Positions 16,534 to 25,038 of a DNA stretch of 64,000 nucleotides are shown one piece after another. This stretch comes from Lachnospiraceae bacterium (lineage in GTDB: Bacteria > Bacillota > Clostridia > Lachnospirales > Lachnospiraceae). The notes under the pieces are model-generated. The model did not search any database, was not told where the DNA came from, and worked only from the letters and a program-made list of their open reading frames with translations. Location of the stretch: positions 1 through 64,000 of the forward strand of contig CAJTDL010000006.1 in assembly GCA_910575035.1 (NCBI GenBank), in the 5' to 3' direction. Position 1 is the first letter of the stretch. Every line of letters begins with the position of its first letter. The translations under genes and the position numbers were made by a program.

Positions 16534-16701
16534 TTGAAAGTTAAACAATCAAAATTTACGTTGCGGATAAATGACGAATTACTAAAGAAATTTCACTATA
16601 TTTCTGAATACAATGCACGTTCTGCCAACAGCGAATTAACAATATTAATCAGAAAGCATATTTCAGAATTTGAAAAAAAGCACGGAAGTATAAAACACTG
16701 A
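16534..16701 (+). CDS. Ribbon-helix-helix regulator 1 (Arc-like)
   Basis: This 55-residue protein (MKVKQSKFTLRINDELLKKF...) starts at TTG after AAGGAAG. The KFTLRI strand followed by two helices (DELLKKFHYISEYNA, SANSELTILIRKHISEFEKK) is the Arc/CopG fold. It is paralogous to the next gene. It probably binds the GCCGTCA repeats as dimers and regulates itself and possibly 15864-16409. Confidence 0.75.
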   Translation: MKVKQSKFTLRINDELLKKFHYISEYNARSANSELTILIRKHISEFEKKHGSIKH

Positions 16702-16711
16702 TTATTTTTAT

Positions 16712-16763
16712 GCCGTCATACAGCCGTCAAATCTCCTTTTTGCCGTCAGATTGACACTATAAT
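16712..16763 (+). promoter_or_regulatory. GCCGTCA operator cluster 2
   Basis: GCCGTCA lies at 16712-16718, 16723-16729 and 16742-16748 (steps 11 and 19). TATAAT is at 16758-16763, again 9 bp after the third site. The geometry copies cluster 1. Confidence 0.65.
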
Positions 16764-16786
16764 AATGTCTGTATGGAGGTGTTGGC

Positions 16787-16957
16787 ATGGCGACTGATAC
16801 GGCTAAATTCACTTTAAGGATAGACGCTGAATTATTAAAAAAATTTCGTTTTGTTGCAGATTATAACGCACGTTCCGCTAACCGCGAACTGGAAGTCTTA
16901 ATGAAAAAGCATATTGCAGAATTTGAAAAAGAGAATGGCAAGATAACTTTTGACTGA
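16787..16957 (+). CDS. Ribbon-helix-helix regulator 2 (Arc-like)
   Basis: This 56-residue protein starts with ATG after ATGGAGGTG. The strand KFTLRI and helices DAELLKKFRFVADYNA and SANRELEVLMKKHIAEFEKE are about 60 percent identical by eye to regulator 1. The pair looks like a tandem duplication that took its operator along. Confidence 0.75.
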   Translation: MATDTAKFTLRIDAELLKKFRFVADYNARSANRELEVLMKKHIAEFEKENGKITFD

Positions 16958-16976
16958 TTTTTCTTTGTTCTTAAAA

Positions 16977-17000
16977 GGTGGAGCAGTACCCCGCTCCACC
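16977..17000. terminator. Hairpin terminator between RHH2 and tnpV
   Basis: GGTGGAGC (16977-16984) and GCTCCACC (16993-17000) form an 8-bp stem around an eight-base loop. It lies between converging transcripts. Confidence 0.6.
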
Positions 17001-17055
17001 CGCAATAACTATATTTCACTTCTTCTGAATAAATAATTGTATAGCTTTCTCCGCA

Positions 17056-17433
17056 TTAGATATAAATCATCTCACTATTTACAATCTCCCTCACACAAGC
17101 CCGAATATTATTCATTTTTTGAATCCATAAAAGCTGGTTTTCTGCCTTTAGCTGTTCCGTCACTCCCTGCCTTTCGGCATATTCTTTTACCAGCCGAGAA
17201 AACAAATCCTCTGCCTGTTCATCTACGCTTGCAAGGTATTCGTTCAGCCTACCGCTTGTCAGCAGATTGATATAAACAAACTGCTTATGCTCTTTGAGAT
17301 ACTGTAAATGTCGCTGCCCCCAAATACCAATCGGCTTTTCTTCTTCGGGAGGTAATGCAAGCTCTGGGAGATAATAGTCACCTTGCTTTGCATACCAGAG
17401 ACTGTTGTTTTCGTCATAAATCCTGTTTTCCAT
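17056..17433 (-). CDS. tnpV: TnpV-family protein (element C)
   Basis: This 125-residue protein has the signature of transposon-encoded TnpV proteins. It reads YAKQGDYYLPELALPPEEEKPIGIWGQRHLQYLKEHKQ, then LLTSGRLNEYLASVDEQAEDLFSRLVKEYAERQGVTEQLKAENQLLWIQKMNNIR. The role is unknown; such genes are common beside relaxases in Firmicutes elements. It starts 8 bp after the mobA stop. Element E has a nearly identical copy. Confidence 0.8.
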   Translation of the reverse strand: MENRIYDENNSLWYAKQGDYYLPELALPPEEEKPIGIWGQRHLQYLKEHKQFVYINLLTSGRLNEYLASVDEQAEDLFSRLVKEYAERQGVTEQLKAENQLLWIQKMNNIRACVREIVNSEMIYI

Positions 17434-17441
17434 AATGTTTC

Positions 17442-18599
17442 CTACCTTTCCTCTTTGTTGTTTTTAAAGTGTTTCCCTCGCTGTTTCAACTTCTGCGCCG
17501 CTTTTGCCTGCTCCAAAAGGCTTTCCATCTGCTTACTTCCAAATGCCTTACGGAGCAGCTTATAATCTTTGTTTTCCGCACGGAGGTTTTCATTTTCCCC
17601 TGCCAGTTTCTCATTGATTTTCCTTAACCCGTCATTTTCACGATGAAGATTACTGTTTGTGGCATTCAGCCGATAATAGCTGTCCCAAGCTTCAAAACAC
17701 CTTATAAGGGCTGTTTTAACAAGCGATTTCAGCTTTTACACCAAAGGCTCTGCCACTTTATTTCTATATGACTTCGCCGACATGAACCCCTGCGGCTCTG
17801 GCAACTGGTACTCTGGAGAAGTGTCAAGCACCTGTTCCAGAGTTTTTAGGTTTTCCATTCCTTTGCCGTAATTCTCCACCCTGTCCGACAATACTTGAAA
17901 TTCCTCTTTTTTCTCTGAAATCTGCCCCTCAAGCTGGATGACCTCTTTTTCCCGCTCCTGCTTTTTATAATCAAGGACCGACAAATGTTTCTCATGCGTG
18001 CCTTTATGCTCCCATTCAATGCCATGCCGCCCCATCACAGCGGCAAGGTTTTCTTTTTCGGACTGTACCCACTGACTCCACTCCGTATCGCCACGGGAGC
18101 CGCCTTTGAATCCCTGCGCCGCTAACGCCTGCTTCAAAGATACCCTCGTATCAAGCCCACGCTTACTGCCAGTCGTGAACGGAACAAAATCAATGTGCAG
18201 ATGCGGCGTCGCTTCATCCATATGGATATGAGAGGAAAATACATAAAGGTTCGGGTTTCACTCTTGAAATCCATGATAATATTCATCTAAAATCTTCCTT
18301 GCAAGCTGTCCGTTCTCACTTCCCGCACTCATATTTTCTTTATCCCCAATCTGCAAAATCAGTTCATGGAACGGCTTTTCCTGCTTTGAGTTCCGTATCT
18401 TCTCGTAATAATCGGCAATGCGGCGGTCTGCCCTTGTCTGTTTCTCGTTATATCTCTGTAATGCTTCATCAAATAGCTTATGATACACTTTCTTGATATT
18501 ATCATTACAGTAATCTACATTGAGGTGGGAGCGTTCAGCATCCACATTCTCTGCTTTAAATTTGCGGCTGTTATGGTTGACCGAGCCTTTCCCCACCAT
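17442..18599 (-). pseudogene. mobA: MobA/MobL relaxase with two nonsense codons (element C)
   Basis: It has the same 1158-bp length as the intact copy at 41797-42954, with no indel needed. Near 18257 CGA (Arg in FQGRNP) has become TGA, and near 17735 CAA (Gln in LVQKLK) has become TAA. The catalytic HMDEATPHLHIDFVPF motif lies in the open middle part. The gene is thus cut into three readable pieces and should not make a working relaxase. Confidence 0.9.
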
Positions 18600-18655
18600 T
18601 GCGCTAATCGTCCGTCTTATAAAATCACATCCTTTCTTTTCGGCTGGTTGGCTTT

Positions 18656-18745
18656 GTTACTTTCCCGAAAGTAACGCAAAAGCACTTTTGTCAGCCACGC
18701 CAACAAAAATGCAACCTGCAAGCAGGTTTTGCGCTCTCCGAGGGG
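18656..18745. other. Candidate oriT of element C
   Basis: GTTACTTTCCCGAAAGTAAC is followed by ACCTGCAAGCAGGT and TTTGCGCTCTCCG, as in E. An extra 60-bp G+C-rich stretch follows (to 18805) before the origin-like repeats. Confidence 0.65.
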
Positions 18746-18849
18746 TGAGCGTGTGCCAGTGGCACACAAGCTGCGAACCGACCGAGTCGGCAGACGAGAC
18801 AGGGCGGCTTTTTGTAAAAAGCCCCCTGCACCCCGCAAAAACTTTATCC

Positions 18850-18932
18850 GCGACGGTTTGCGTCGGTGTGACGGTTATTCCAGTACCGCACCCCGCTCCT
18901 AAAAATACCGTCACACCGTCACATACCGTCAC
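18850..18932. repeat. Iteron-like repeats, candidate origin of element C
   Basis: The repeats are the same GTGACGGT / ACCGTCAC words and spacing as in element A, with minor base changes in the first copy (CGACGGT). RepA of C is also nearly identical to RepA of A. Confidence 0.55.
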
Positions 18933-20016
18933 GCTCCCCACGGTACAGTTTTATCATCCGTCCCTCATGATACCGCTCCCGCTTATAGAAAATGCCGTAT
19001 TCGTTGAGTAAACGTCCCGACAGGACATTCAATCTCCGTGCAAGGCTGTTCGGCTGTAACTCCGTTTTCAGCCAAGCCGCAAGCTCCGTCGCCGTCCCCT
19101 GCCACAAGGGGCAATCGGCAGTAATTCTTTTGTCTATTTCCTCAAGTAAAGGCTCTGGCGGCTCTTTCCAAAGTTCTGTTTCTGCCTTTTGAAAATCCCA
19201 TAACAATGTTTCGGGATTGCGGAGGAGATAGAGTTTCTGCTCTTGCTGGTCTCTGCCCGACACTTCAAGCGTGGCGGCATTGCCGATGCGTTTTTCTTTC
19301 TGCAACAGGAACGCACCGTCAGCCGCACCGAGCAAGCCAGTAGTCCCCGAAATCATGTCAAACTTATCATCAGAACCCTGCTTTCTGGTATGATGGACAA
19401 GCAGGAGGCAGATACCATAGCTGTCTGCAAACTGTTTCAGCCTTGTAATGATTTCATAGTCGTTTGCGTAACTGTAATTGTCCCCGCCGACTTCCCGCAC
19501 CTTTTGGAGCGTGTCAATAATAATCAGTTTTGTATCGGTATGCTGTTTCATAAATTCCTGCAACTGTTCATCCAATCCGTTTCCAAGATTACCCGCCGAA
19601 ACAGAAAAGAATAAACTGTCTGCCCCGTCCGTTCCAAACATACGGTACAGCCTTTCCTGCAGGCGGCGGTAATCATCTTCAAGGGCAAGGTACAAGACCG
19701 TTCCTTTTCGGGCGGGATATTCCCATAGCGGCACACCCATACTGATATGGTAGGCAATCTGCGCCATAAGGAAGCTCTTTCCAAGCTTCGGCGCACCTAC
19801 GAATAGATAAGTCCCAGGGTAGAGCAGACCGTCAATCAAGGGCGGCTTGCTCGGATATACAGAATCATACAATTCTGCCATAGAAACAATTTCAAGGACT
19901 TTGCTATTGTTTTTCGGCGGGTAATTGGTTATACTGTTATTGTTTACATTAAGCGGTTGCCCCGTATCTGCGCCAACAGATACATTCGGGACAGCCGTTT
20001 CTTTTTTATTCGCCAT
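18919..20016 (-). CDS. repA: RepA-like AAA ATPase / helicase (element C)
   Basis: This 365-residue protein differs from the element A protein at only a few positions. Walker A is GAPKLGKSFLMAQ and Walker B LIIIDTLQ, and the winged-helix-like tail is the same. The ATG at 20016 is chosen as in A and overlaps the mobC end. Confidence 0.85.
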   Translation of the reverse strand: MANKKETAVPNVSVGADTGQPLNVNNNSITNYPPKNNSKVLEIVSMAELYDSVYPSKPPLIDGLLYPGTYLFVGAPKLGKSFLMAQIAYHISMGVPLWEYPARKGTVLYLALEDDYRRLQERLYRMFGTDGADSLFFSVSAGNLGNGLDEQLQEFMKQHTDTKLIIIDTLQKVREVGGDNYSYANDYEIITRLKQFADSYGICLLLVHHTRKQGSDDKFDMISGTTGLLGAADGAFLLQKEKRIGNAATLEVSGRDQQEQKLYLLRNPETLLWDFQKAETELWKEPPEPLLEEIDKRITADCPLWQGTATELAAWLKTELQPNSLARRLNVLSGRLLNEYGIFYKRERYHEGRMIKLYRGERDGM

Positions 20017-20341
20017 CTTCACACTCTCCTTTCAGACCACCGAGGATAATAGCAATCAATTCGATAGTATCTAATAATTCGTTGTCAACGCTGCCGCCTG
20101 CTTCAATTCTCTGTAATTCTGCAAGGACAGCGGCAAGCTCGTTGCGGAGAGCCTTATACACCCTCGGATTGCCCTGCACGACCACATCTTGGCACAAAAG
20201 CCGCCTTGTGATATAGTCCTGCTTGGTAAGCCCCGAAAGCCGCACCGCTTTGTCAATCCGCTCATTTTCTTCAGGAGATACCCGAAAGGCGACGGTCTTG
20301 TTCCTCCAACGGTTGCAGTTGTCTAAATTCTTTGCCGACAT
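20006..20341 (-). CDS. mobC: MobC-like relaxosome accessory protein (element C)
   Basis: 111 residues, almost identical to the A and E copies (RWRNKTVAFRVSPEENERIDKAVRLSGLTKQDYITRRLLC). It starts 2 bp after the integrase stop. Confidence 0.8.
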   Translation of the reverse strand: MSAKNLDNCNRWRNKTVAFRVSPEENERIDKAVRLSGLTKQDYITRRLLCQDVVVQGNPRVYKALRNELAAVLAELQRIEAGGSVDNELLDTIELIAIILGGLKGECEDGE

Positions 20342-20342
20342 A

Positions 20343-21422
20343 TCAAAAATCCCCCTTCCCTAAATCGTCAAGCCTGTCTGCCATCTCTGTCTGCTTTGAT
20401 GGAAACAAATGTGCATAGCGGTAAGTGATTTCAATGCTCTCATGCCCCACACGGTCAGCAATCGCCACCGCCGAGAACCCCATGTCAATCAGCAAGCTGA
20501 TGTGGCTGTGGCGTAAATCGTGAATCCGTATGCGTTTCACCCCTGCGGCTTTTGCGCCCCTGTCCATCTCGTGATGGAGATAGCTTTTTGTTACCGTGAA
20601 AATGCGGTCTTTCTTCTTTAAGCCGTACAACATACCGATATATTCCTGCATTTCCTCACAGAGAAACTTCGGCATTTTAATTGTGCGGTTGCTCTTTTTC
20701 GTTTTCGGAGAAGTAATCACATCTTCGCCATGCAGACGCTGATAGGATTTGTTAATCGTGACTGTTTCCTTATCAAAATTGAAATCAGCGGCGGTCAGGG
20801 CTAATAATTCGCCCTCTCGGATTCCGCACCAGTAAAGCATCTGGAACGCATAATAGGAAACTGGCTTGTCCATCATTTCATCCGCAAACTTCTTATATTC
20901 CTCTTTCGTCCAGAACAGCATTTCCTTGTGTTCCTCGCTCCCCATGTTCCCCGCCTTTGCCGCAGGGTTGGAGCGGAGGTCGTAATACCTCACCGCATGG
21001 TTGAAGATAGCGGAAAGCTGGTTGTGGACGGTTTTCAGATACGTCTGCGAATAGGGATTGCGCTTTTCGTCACGGTAGGCAAGCAGTTCATTCTGCCATG
21101 CGATGATTTCCTTTGTGCCAATCTCACTAATTTTCATTTTCCCAAAGAACGGGAGAATCTTCGTCCGAATTATATGCTCCTTTGTCAGCCAAGTGTTCTC
21201 TTTCAGTCGGTTCTTGACATCATTCGCATAAAGCTCTGTAAAGGCTTCAAAATCCATGTCAAGGTCAGCGGAATTTTGTAGCTGGAACTTGCGCTCCCAC
21301 TCCTGTGCTTCACGTTTTGTAGCAAACCCACGCTTACACTTCTGCTTACGTTCACCTTTCCAGTTCACATACCGAGCCATCACATACCAAGTGCCGTTGC
21401 CCTCGTTCTTAAATACTGGCAT
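20343..21422 (-). CDS. int: Tyrosine integrase (element C, type 1)
   Basis: A complete 359-residue enzyme. It has an N-terminal arm-binding domain (GTWYVMARYVNWKGERKQKCKRGFATKREAQ), a core-binding domain, and catalytic Arg (GIREGELLAL), HDLRH, GHESIE and Tyr (YRYAHLFP). Codon 40 is the Gln that is amber in A. It could mobilise any type 1 att site in the array. Confidence 0.92.
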   Translation of the reverse strand: MPVFKNEGNGTWYVMARYVNWKGERKQKCKRGFATKREAQEWERKFQLQNSADLDMDFEAFTELYANDVKNRLKENTWLTKEHIIRTKILPFFGKMKISEIGTKEIIAWQNELLAYRDEKRNPYSQTYLKTVHNQLSAIFNHAVRYYDLRSNPAAKAGNMGSEEHKEMLFWTKEEYKKFADEMMDKPVSYYAFQMLYWCGIREGELLALTAADFNFDKETVTINKSYQRLHGEDVITSPKTKKSNRTIKMPKFLCEEMQEYIGMLYGLKKKDRIFTVTKSYLHHEMDRGAKAAGVKRIRIHDLRHSHISLLIDMGFSAVAIADRVGHESIEITYRYAHLFPSKQTEMADRLDDLGKGDF

Positions 21423-21623
21423 TTACTCCATCTCCTTTCCCTGTTTTTCTTCTGCCCCGTAAAACCTTTCTTGAAAATACTGGCGGTTCACTCTCCCTGC
21501 AATCGTGATAAACCCCTGCTCCTTCAGCTCGTCATTTAATTTCTTGATGAGCTTATAGGCGTAAGGCTTCGATACGGAAAGCTCCTGCGCCACCTCGTCC
21601 ACACGGATAAATTTGTTGTCCAT
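21423..21623 (-). CDS. xis: Excisionase-like small HTH protein (element C)
   Basis: 66 residues, identical to the element A protein except near the C-terminus (GAEEKQGKEME). It is immediately upstream of int. Confidence 0.75.
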   Translation of the reverse strand: MDNKFIRVDEVAQELSVSKPYAYKLIKKLNDELKEQGFITIAGRVNRQYFQERFYGAEEKQGKEME

Positions 21624-21639
21624 ATAACTTCTCCTTTCT

Positions 21640-21770
21640 TGTTAAGCGTTTTTGCTTAATCCATAATACTAAACTTTTTTGCTACTGTCAATAGGTTTGC
21701 AAGAAAATATTAAACTTTTTTGTTTCACTTATTCTTGACTTTCTCTAAGCATATATGCTATACTCCTTAT
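21640..21770. promoter_or_regulatory. Divergent xis/xre promoters and operators (element C)
   Basis: Operators TAAGCGTTTTTGCTTA (21643-21658) and TAAGCATATATGCTAT (21746-21761) are placed relative to TTGACA/-10 boxes exactly as in A. Confidence 0.7.
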
Positions 21771-21797
21771 AAACATACGAACAAGGAGTGAAACATT

Positions 21798-22328
21798 ATG
21801 GCAATTGGCGAAAGAATACATTTTTTCCGCATCATGCGGGGCATGACACAGAAATATCTTGGTATGCTTGTCGGGTTTCCCGAACGGAGCGCAGACGTGC
21901 GTCTGGCACAGTACGAAACTGGCTCACGCAAGCCAAAGGCAGACTTGACGGCTGCACTGGCGCAGGCTCTGGACGTTGCGCCGCAGGCTCTGGACATACC
22001 CGACATTGACAGCTACGTCGGACTTATGCACACCTTATTTGTCCTTGAGGACATTTACGGTCTTACCATCACTGAAGCAGACGGAGAAGTCTGCTTAAAG
22101 GTCAACAAAGACAAAAGTAAGGATGCCGCCGAACTGCTGAAAATGCTCTGCGCTTGGCAGGAACAGGCTACAAAGCTCTCTGCCGAAGAAATCAGCAGGG
22201 AAGATTACGACCAGTGGCGGTACAATTATCCGAAGTTTGACACCACGCAGCATTGGGCGAAATCTCCCTCTGATGAATTGAGCGACGCCTTAGTCGAAGC
22301 GTTCAAGGACAAACTAAAAACCGATTGA
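21798..22328 (+). CDS. XRE-family repressor (element C)
   Basis: 176 residues, the close homologue of the A and E repressors. The HTH segment MTQKYLGMLVGFPERSADVRLAQYETG is unchanged, so DNA specificity should be shared. Differences cluster in the C-terminal half (VLEDIYGLTITEADGEVCLK). No cargo gene follows it before the terminator, unlike A and E. Confidence 0.85.
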   Translation: MAIGERIHFFRIMRGMTQKYLGMLVGFPERSADVRLAQYETGSRKPKADLTAALAQALDVAPQALDIPDIDSYVGLMHTLFVLEDIYGLTITEADGEVCLKVNKDKSKDAAELLKMLCAWQEQATKLSAEEISREDYDQWRYNYPKFDTTQHWAKSPSDELSDALVEAFKDKLKTD

Positions 22329-22342
22329 CAAGCACGACAAAA

Positions 22343-22384
22343 AACGCCCTTAGCCATGAGTTCCTACCCACAGCTAAGGGCGTT
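22343..22384. terminator. Terminator at right end of element C
   Basis: AACGCCCTTAGC (22343-22354) / GCTAAGGGCGTT (22373-22384), the same hairpin as in A and E. Confidence 0.8.
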
Positions 22385-22479
22385 ATAATATGGATTTATT
22401 TCAGCCGTCCAAACCACTTCTTAATCATTCTCCCACCAACAAACCACTTGACAGTAAGAATAATCGTACTCAAACAACT

Positions 22480-22568
22480 GTTATCAATTTGTTATCAAAA
22501 GACCTTTTGAAATGCCGCAACCCCGCATAAACGCTGGATTTACTAAGCATTTTTGTTTATTCGAACTC
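22480..22568. other. Right end of C: arm repeats and att core (C/D junction)
   Basis: GTTATCAATTTGTTATCA is near 22480-22497. TAAGCATTTTTGTTTA (22544-22559) runs into TTCGAACTC (22560-22568). It reads Glu-Phe-Glu-stop on the minus strand. Confidence 0.8.
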
Positions 22569-22695
22569 CTCGGCGGATAGCTTGAACTGGCTATTTTTCT
22601 ATGATTTTTATTGGATTTATTATCCATATTCTTTAAAAATCACTCTTGTATTTGTGCCAGTCAAAATTTTTAGAGCCAAAATAGAGCCAGTTTAA

Positions 22696-23325
22696 TCAAT
22701 TATCAATTATTATATCATCAAAAATAACTGGTATATGTTCCTGAAATCGTTTCAAAAGTGGAATAGATACTTCTCGCATTTGAGGATGTGCTCTATTCGC
22801 TGTTCTCAGCTTAAAAAAATGTCTCCATTCACGTAAATTCATTGTTACAATAATTTCTGTTTTTAGACTATTAGGTAGGATACTTCTTGCTTCTTGAGCA
22901 GTAGCACCTTCTTTTATCATTTTTAGATAAGCTTTTTCACACTCTTGCATTACATTTTTCCAAGTGATAAAATTTCTGTCATCTTCCGGCCAAAAACAAG
23001 GTTTTATAAAAGATAATTCACCATCAAACTTTTCTTTACTATAATTACAATACCTTGTGCTTTCTTGACTATAACTTGCAATTCTATGTCTTACAATTTC
23101 GTGTGTAACGCCACGATCACAAATTATACGAACAGTAATTTTTTCATGTTCCAATACTGATTCATGTCCACTTTTAATTATATTTTGTATAAATTTCTGA
23201 GCAGATTCTTCTGTAATAGCATTTTCACTTTTATAGCATACACGCCCACATAGTTCTATCTTTCGCAAAATTTCCATTCCATTGATTTCATCCATTATTT
23301 GAAAACTTGGACTAATAATCTTCAT
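22696..23325 (-). CDS. thyX: Flavin-dependent thymidylate synthase ThyX
   Basis: This 209-residue protein makes dTMP from dUMP using FAD, NADPH and methylene-tetrahydrofolate. The ThyX motif is plain at about residues 70-85 (RHRIASYSQESTRYC), and the C-terminal NLREWRHFFKLRTANRAHPQMREV matches the substrate-binding end. The start is the ATG at 23325, nine bases after AGGAG, rather than the ATG at 23343. Either way the gene overlaps the 3' end of the upstream HD/phosphoribosyltransferase gene, so the two are translationally coupled. A thymidylate synthase on a mobile element is unusual. It could support nucleotide supply or act with the three genes before it. Confidence 0.9.
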   Translation of the reverse strand: MKIISPSFQIMDEINGMEILRKIELCGRVCYKSENAITEESAQKFIQNIIKSGHESVLEHEKITVRIICDRGVTHEIVRHRIASYSQESTRYCNYSKEKFDGELSFIKPCFWPEDDRNFITWKNVMQECEKAYLKMIKEGATAQEARSILPNSLKTEIIVTMNLREWRHFFKLRTANRAHPQMREVSIPLLKRFQEHIPVIFDDIIIDN

Positions 23326-25033
23326 TATCATTTTCTCCTTCACTAATTTTTCTATTTAATGCAATACAATTTTTATATACACATTCTTTTTTTTCAAACA
23401 ATTCTATACTAAACATATTATTTATACTATATGTCTTAGAAACAAACTCGTTATTTACTTTAATTCTATAATTTGGTCTATAAAAAATAGTGTATATGGA
23501 ATCTATCCTCGTTTTTAATCTGTATTTATCAATTGCCTTCAAAATAGTATCATATGTTACAATTACATCTGTTATCAAAATTATATCACTGGTGTTTTCA
23601 ATACTTAATTCAATTTCTGGACTAGCATTACTTAATTCCTCCTTTTCCGATACTATGTATGATAATGGTTTTTGTAAAGCAAACGCAATACGAGATGCCA
23701 ATAACGATCCCACTAAATCAATTCCAATAATTGCATAATCATTATGATTATTTGAATTTATATCTTTAACAATTACATCTACTAATTTATTAAGTATCTT
23801 TTTTGTTTCTACCACTTCCCTCGTATCAATCCAATCTCTAGCACAATAGAGTTTATTTAACAAAAAATGCCCAAATTTAATCAAATTTCTTTTTGTTATT
23901 TCTCCATAAATACATTTTTCCAATTCTTCATCTAAAACATTTGGATATTCTCCGCTTTTTATAATAGGTTTTTCTGTATTTAAAACTTTATCACTTTTTT
24001 GTGAAATTAAACGTCTTACACTTAATCCATCTGATATTTCCTTGTCTAATACTTCATTTTCCGTTACCAATAGAATTTTACTTATGGGAACATAATTGCT
24101 AAATTTTTTCTGATTAAATGCGATACCCATTATTTCATTTAACTTCTTTTCTATTTCATTATATATGTCTATACATTCCCTTGCTATGGATTTTTCTGTT
24201 TTCCCCTCATCAAGGCAAATGTTTATATAGTCATCATCAATTTGTAGTTCTATTGTTTTCCCATCCTCATTTCTCTGCACTGAGGATATCAAATGTAACC
24301 TCTTCCAATGCTCTAACGAAATAATAAATCCTTCCCATTGTTCTAACGCCTTTCGATTTGCCTCTAATTCACTATGCTTCTTCAATTCTTCATACTGTTG
24401 TTTACCTTCCTCAATTTGTTGTTCTATTTCCCCCGTCCCCAATCTATCAGAAGAAACATCTAATTCATCAGCTAATCGTAACACTCCTGCTAAAAATTTT
24501 GCTCTTATTTTACCTTCCTTTGCATTGTAATCCTTTAAATCAGGAGATTTCATACCATTTTTTTTATCTTCAATGGTTCTATCTTTAACATCGCTATGAG
24601 CAATTATTATAGCTTTTAAAGCTTTTAGTTCATTAACAGTCAAATCCGATTTTTTCTTAAATACACTCCTACTATCATCATATTCCTTTTGAACATAATC
24701 TGCAGATTTAATAGAATGGTTTTCTCTAGTCGCTCCTAACACATTAAACATTCCTATATCATGAAATAATACAGCAAGATTCAATATAAATAATTCCCTT
24801 TGCGAAATCCCGTAATCTGTTTTATATATTAATTCTTCATCAAACAATACTTCACTAATTATTTTATAAATATCAAAACAGTGATGTTCAAAATCATGCA
24901 ATGTAAATGCACTCCCATTCATAATTACTCTCTCAGATAATTTAGGAGCATATTCATCAACAATACTGTCAAATCTATCAAGATAATCTTCATCCATTTT
25001 TTTTATACATTGTATCTTCTTATATTCGCTCAT
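23312..25033 (-). CDS. HD-domain hydrolase fused to a phosphoribosyltransferase-like domain
   Basis: 573 residues. The N-terminal half (about 40-220) has the HD metal-site pattern. It shows His in HDFEHHCFDIY, the HD pair in LAVLFHDIGMFN, a later His in LKAIIIAHSDVKD and Asp in LRLADELDVSSDRL. The C-terminal third (about 430-530) resembles a type I phosphoribosyltransferase. It reads IIGIDLVGSLLASRIAFALQKPLSYIV, then a PRPP-loop-like IILITDVIVTYDTILKAI. The loop keeps the first Asp and Thr but has Tyr-Asp where Gly-Gly is usual. The combination suggests nucleotide hydrolysis plus nucleotide/base handling; no substrate can be assigned. It starts 5 bp after the preceding stop. Confidence 0.75.
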   Translation of the reverse strand: MSEYKKIQCIKKMDEDYLDRFDSIVDEYAPKLSERVIMNGSAFTLHDFEHHCFDIYKIISEVLFDEELIYKTDYGISQRELFILNLAVLFHDIGMFNVLGATRENHSIKSADYVQKEYDDSRSVFKKKSDLTVNELKALKAIIIAHSDVKDRTIEDKKNGMKSPDLKDYNAKEGKIRAKFLAGVLRLADELDVSSDRLGTGEIEQQIEEGKQQYEELKKHSELEANRKALEQWEGFIISLEHWKRLHLISSVQRNEDGKTIELQIDDDYINICLDEGKTEKSIARECIDIYNEIEKKLNEIMGIAFNQKKFSNYVPISKILLVTENEVLDKEISDGLSVRRLISQKSDKVLNTEKPIIKSGEYPNVLDEELEKCIYGEITKRNLIKFGHFLLNKLYCARDWIDTREVVETKKILNKLVDVIVKDINSNNHNDYAIIGIDLVGSLLASRIAFALQKPLSYIVSEKEELSNASPEIELSIENTSDIILITDVIVTYDTILKAIDKYRLKTRIDSIYTIFYRPNYRIKVNNEFVSKTYSINNMFSIELFEKKECVYKNCIALNRKISEGENDNEDY

Positions 25034-25038
25034 AGATT

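Larger units (their letters stand above)
13075..22568. mobile_element. Integrative mobilizable element C (type 1)
   Basis: A 9.5-kb element with left-end DNA (13068-13280) nearly identical to the left end of E (39304-39510), including the arm repeat TGTTATCATTTTGTTATC at 13174. Backbone genes match A and E, but mobA carries two nonsense codons. Cargo is an orphan nuclease-like gene, two unknown genes and two small regulators. Confidence 0.85.

Noticed and set aside
16450-16748. Short regularly spaced GCCGTCA repeats as a CRISPR array
   Set aside because: The repeats are only 7 bp with 4-12 bp between them, far too short for CRISPR, and they sit at promoters of small regulators.
13355-18599. 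Complete type I restriction-modification system in element C
   Set aside because: Only an HsdR-N-like domain is present. No helicase motor, HsdM or HsdS was found.
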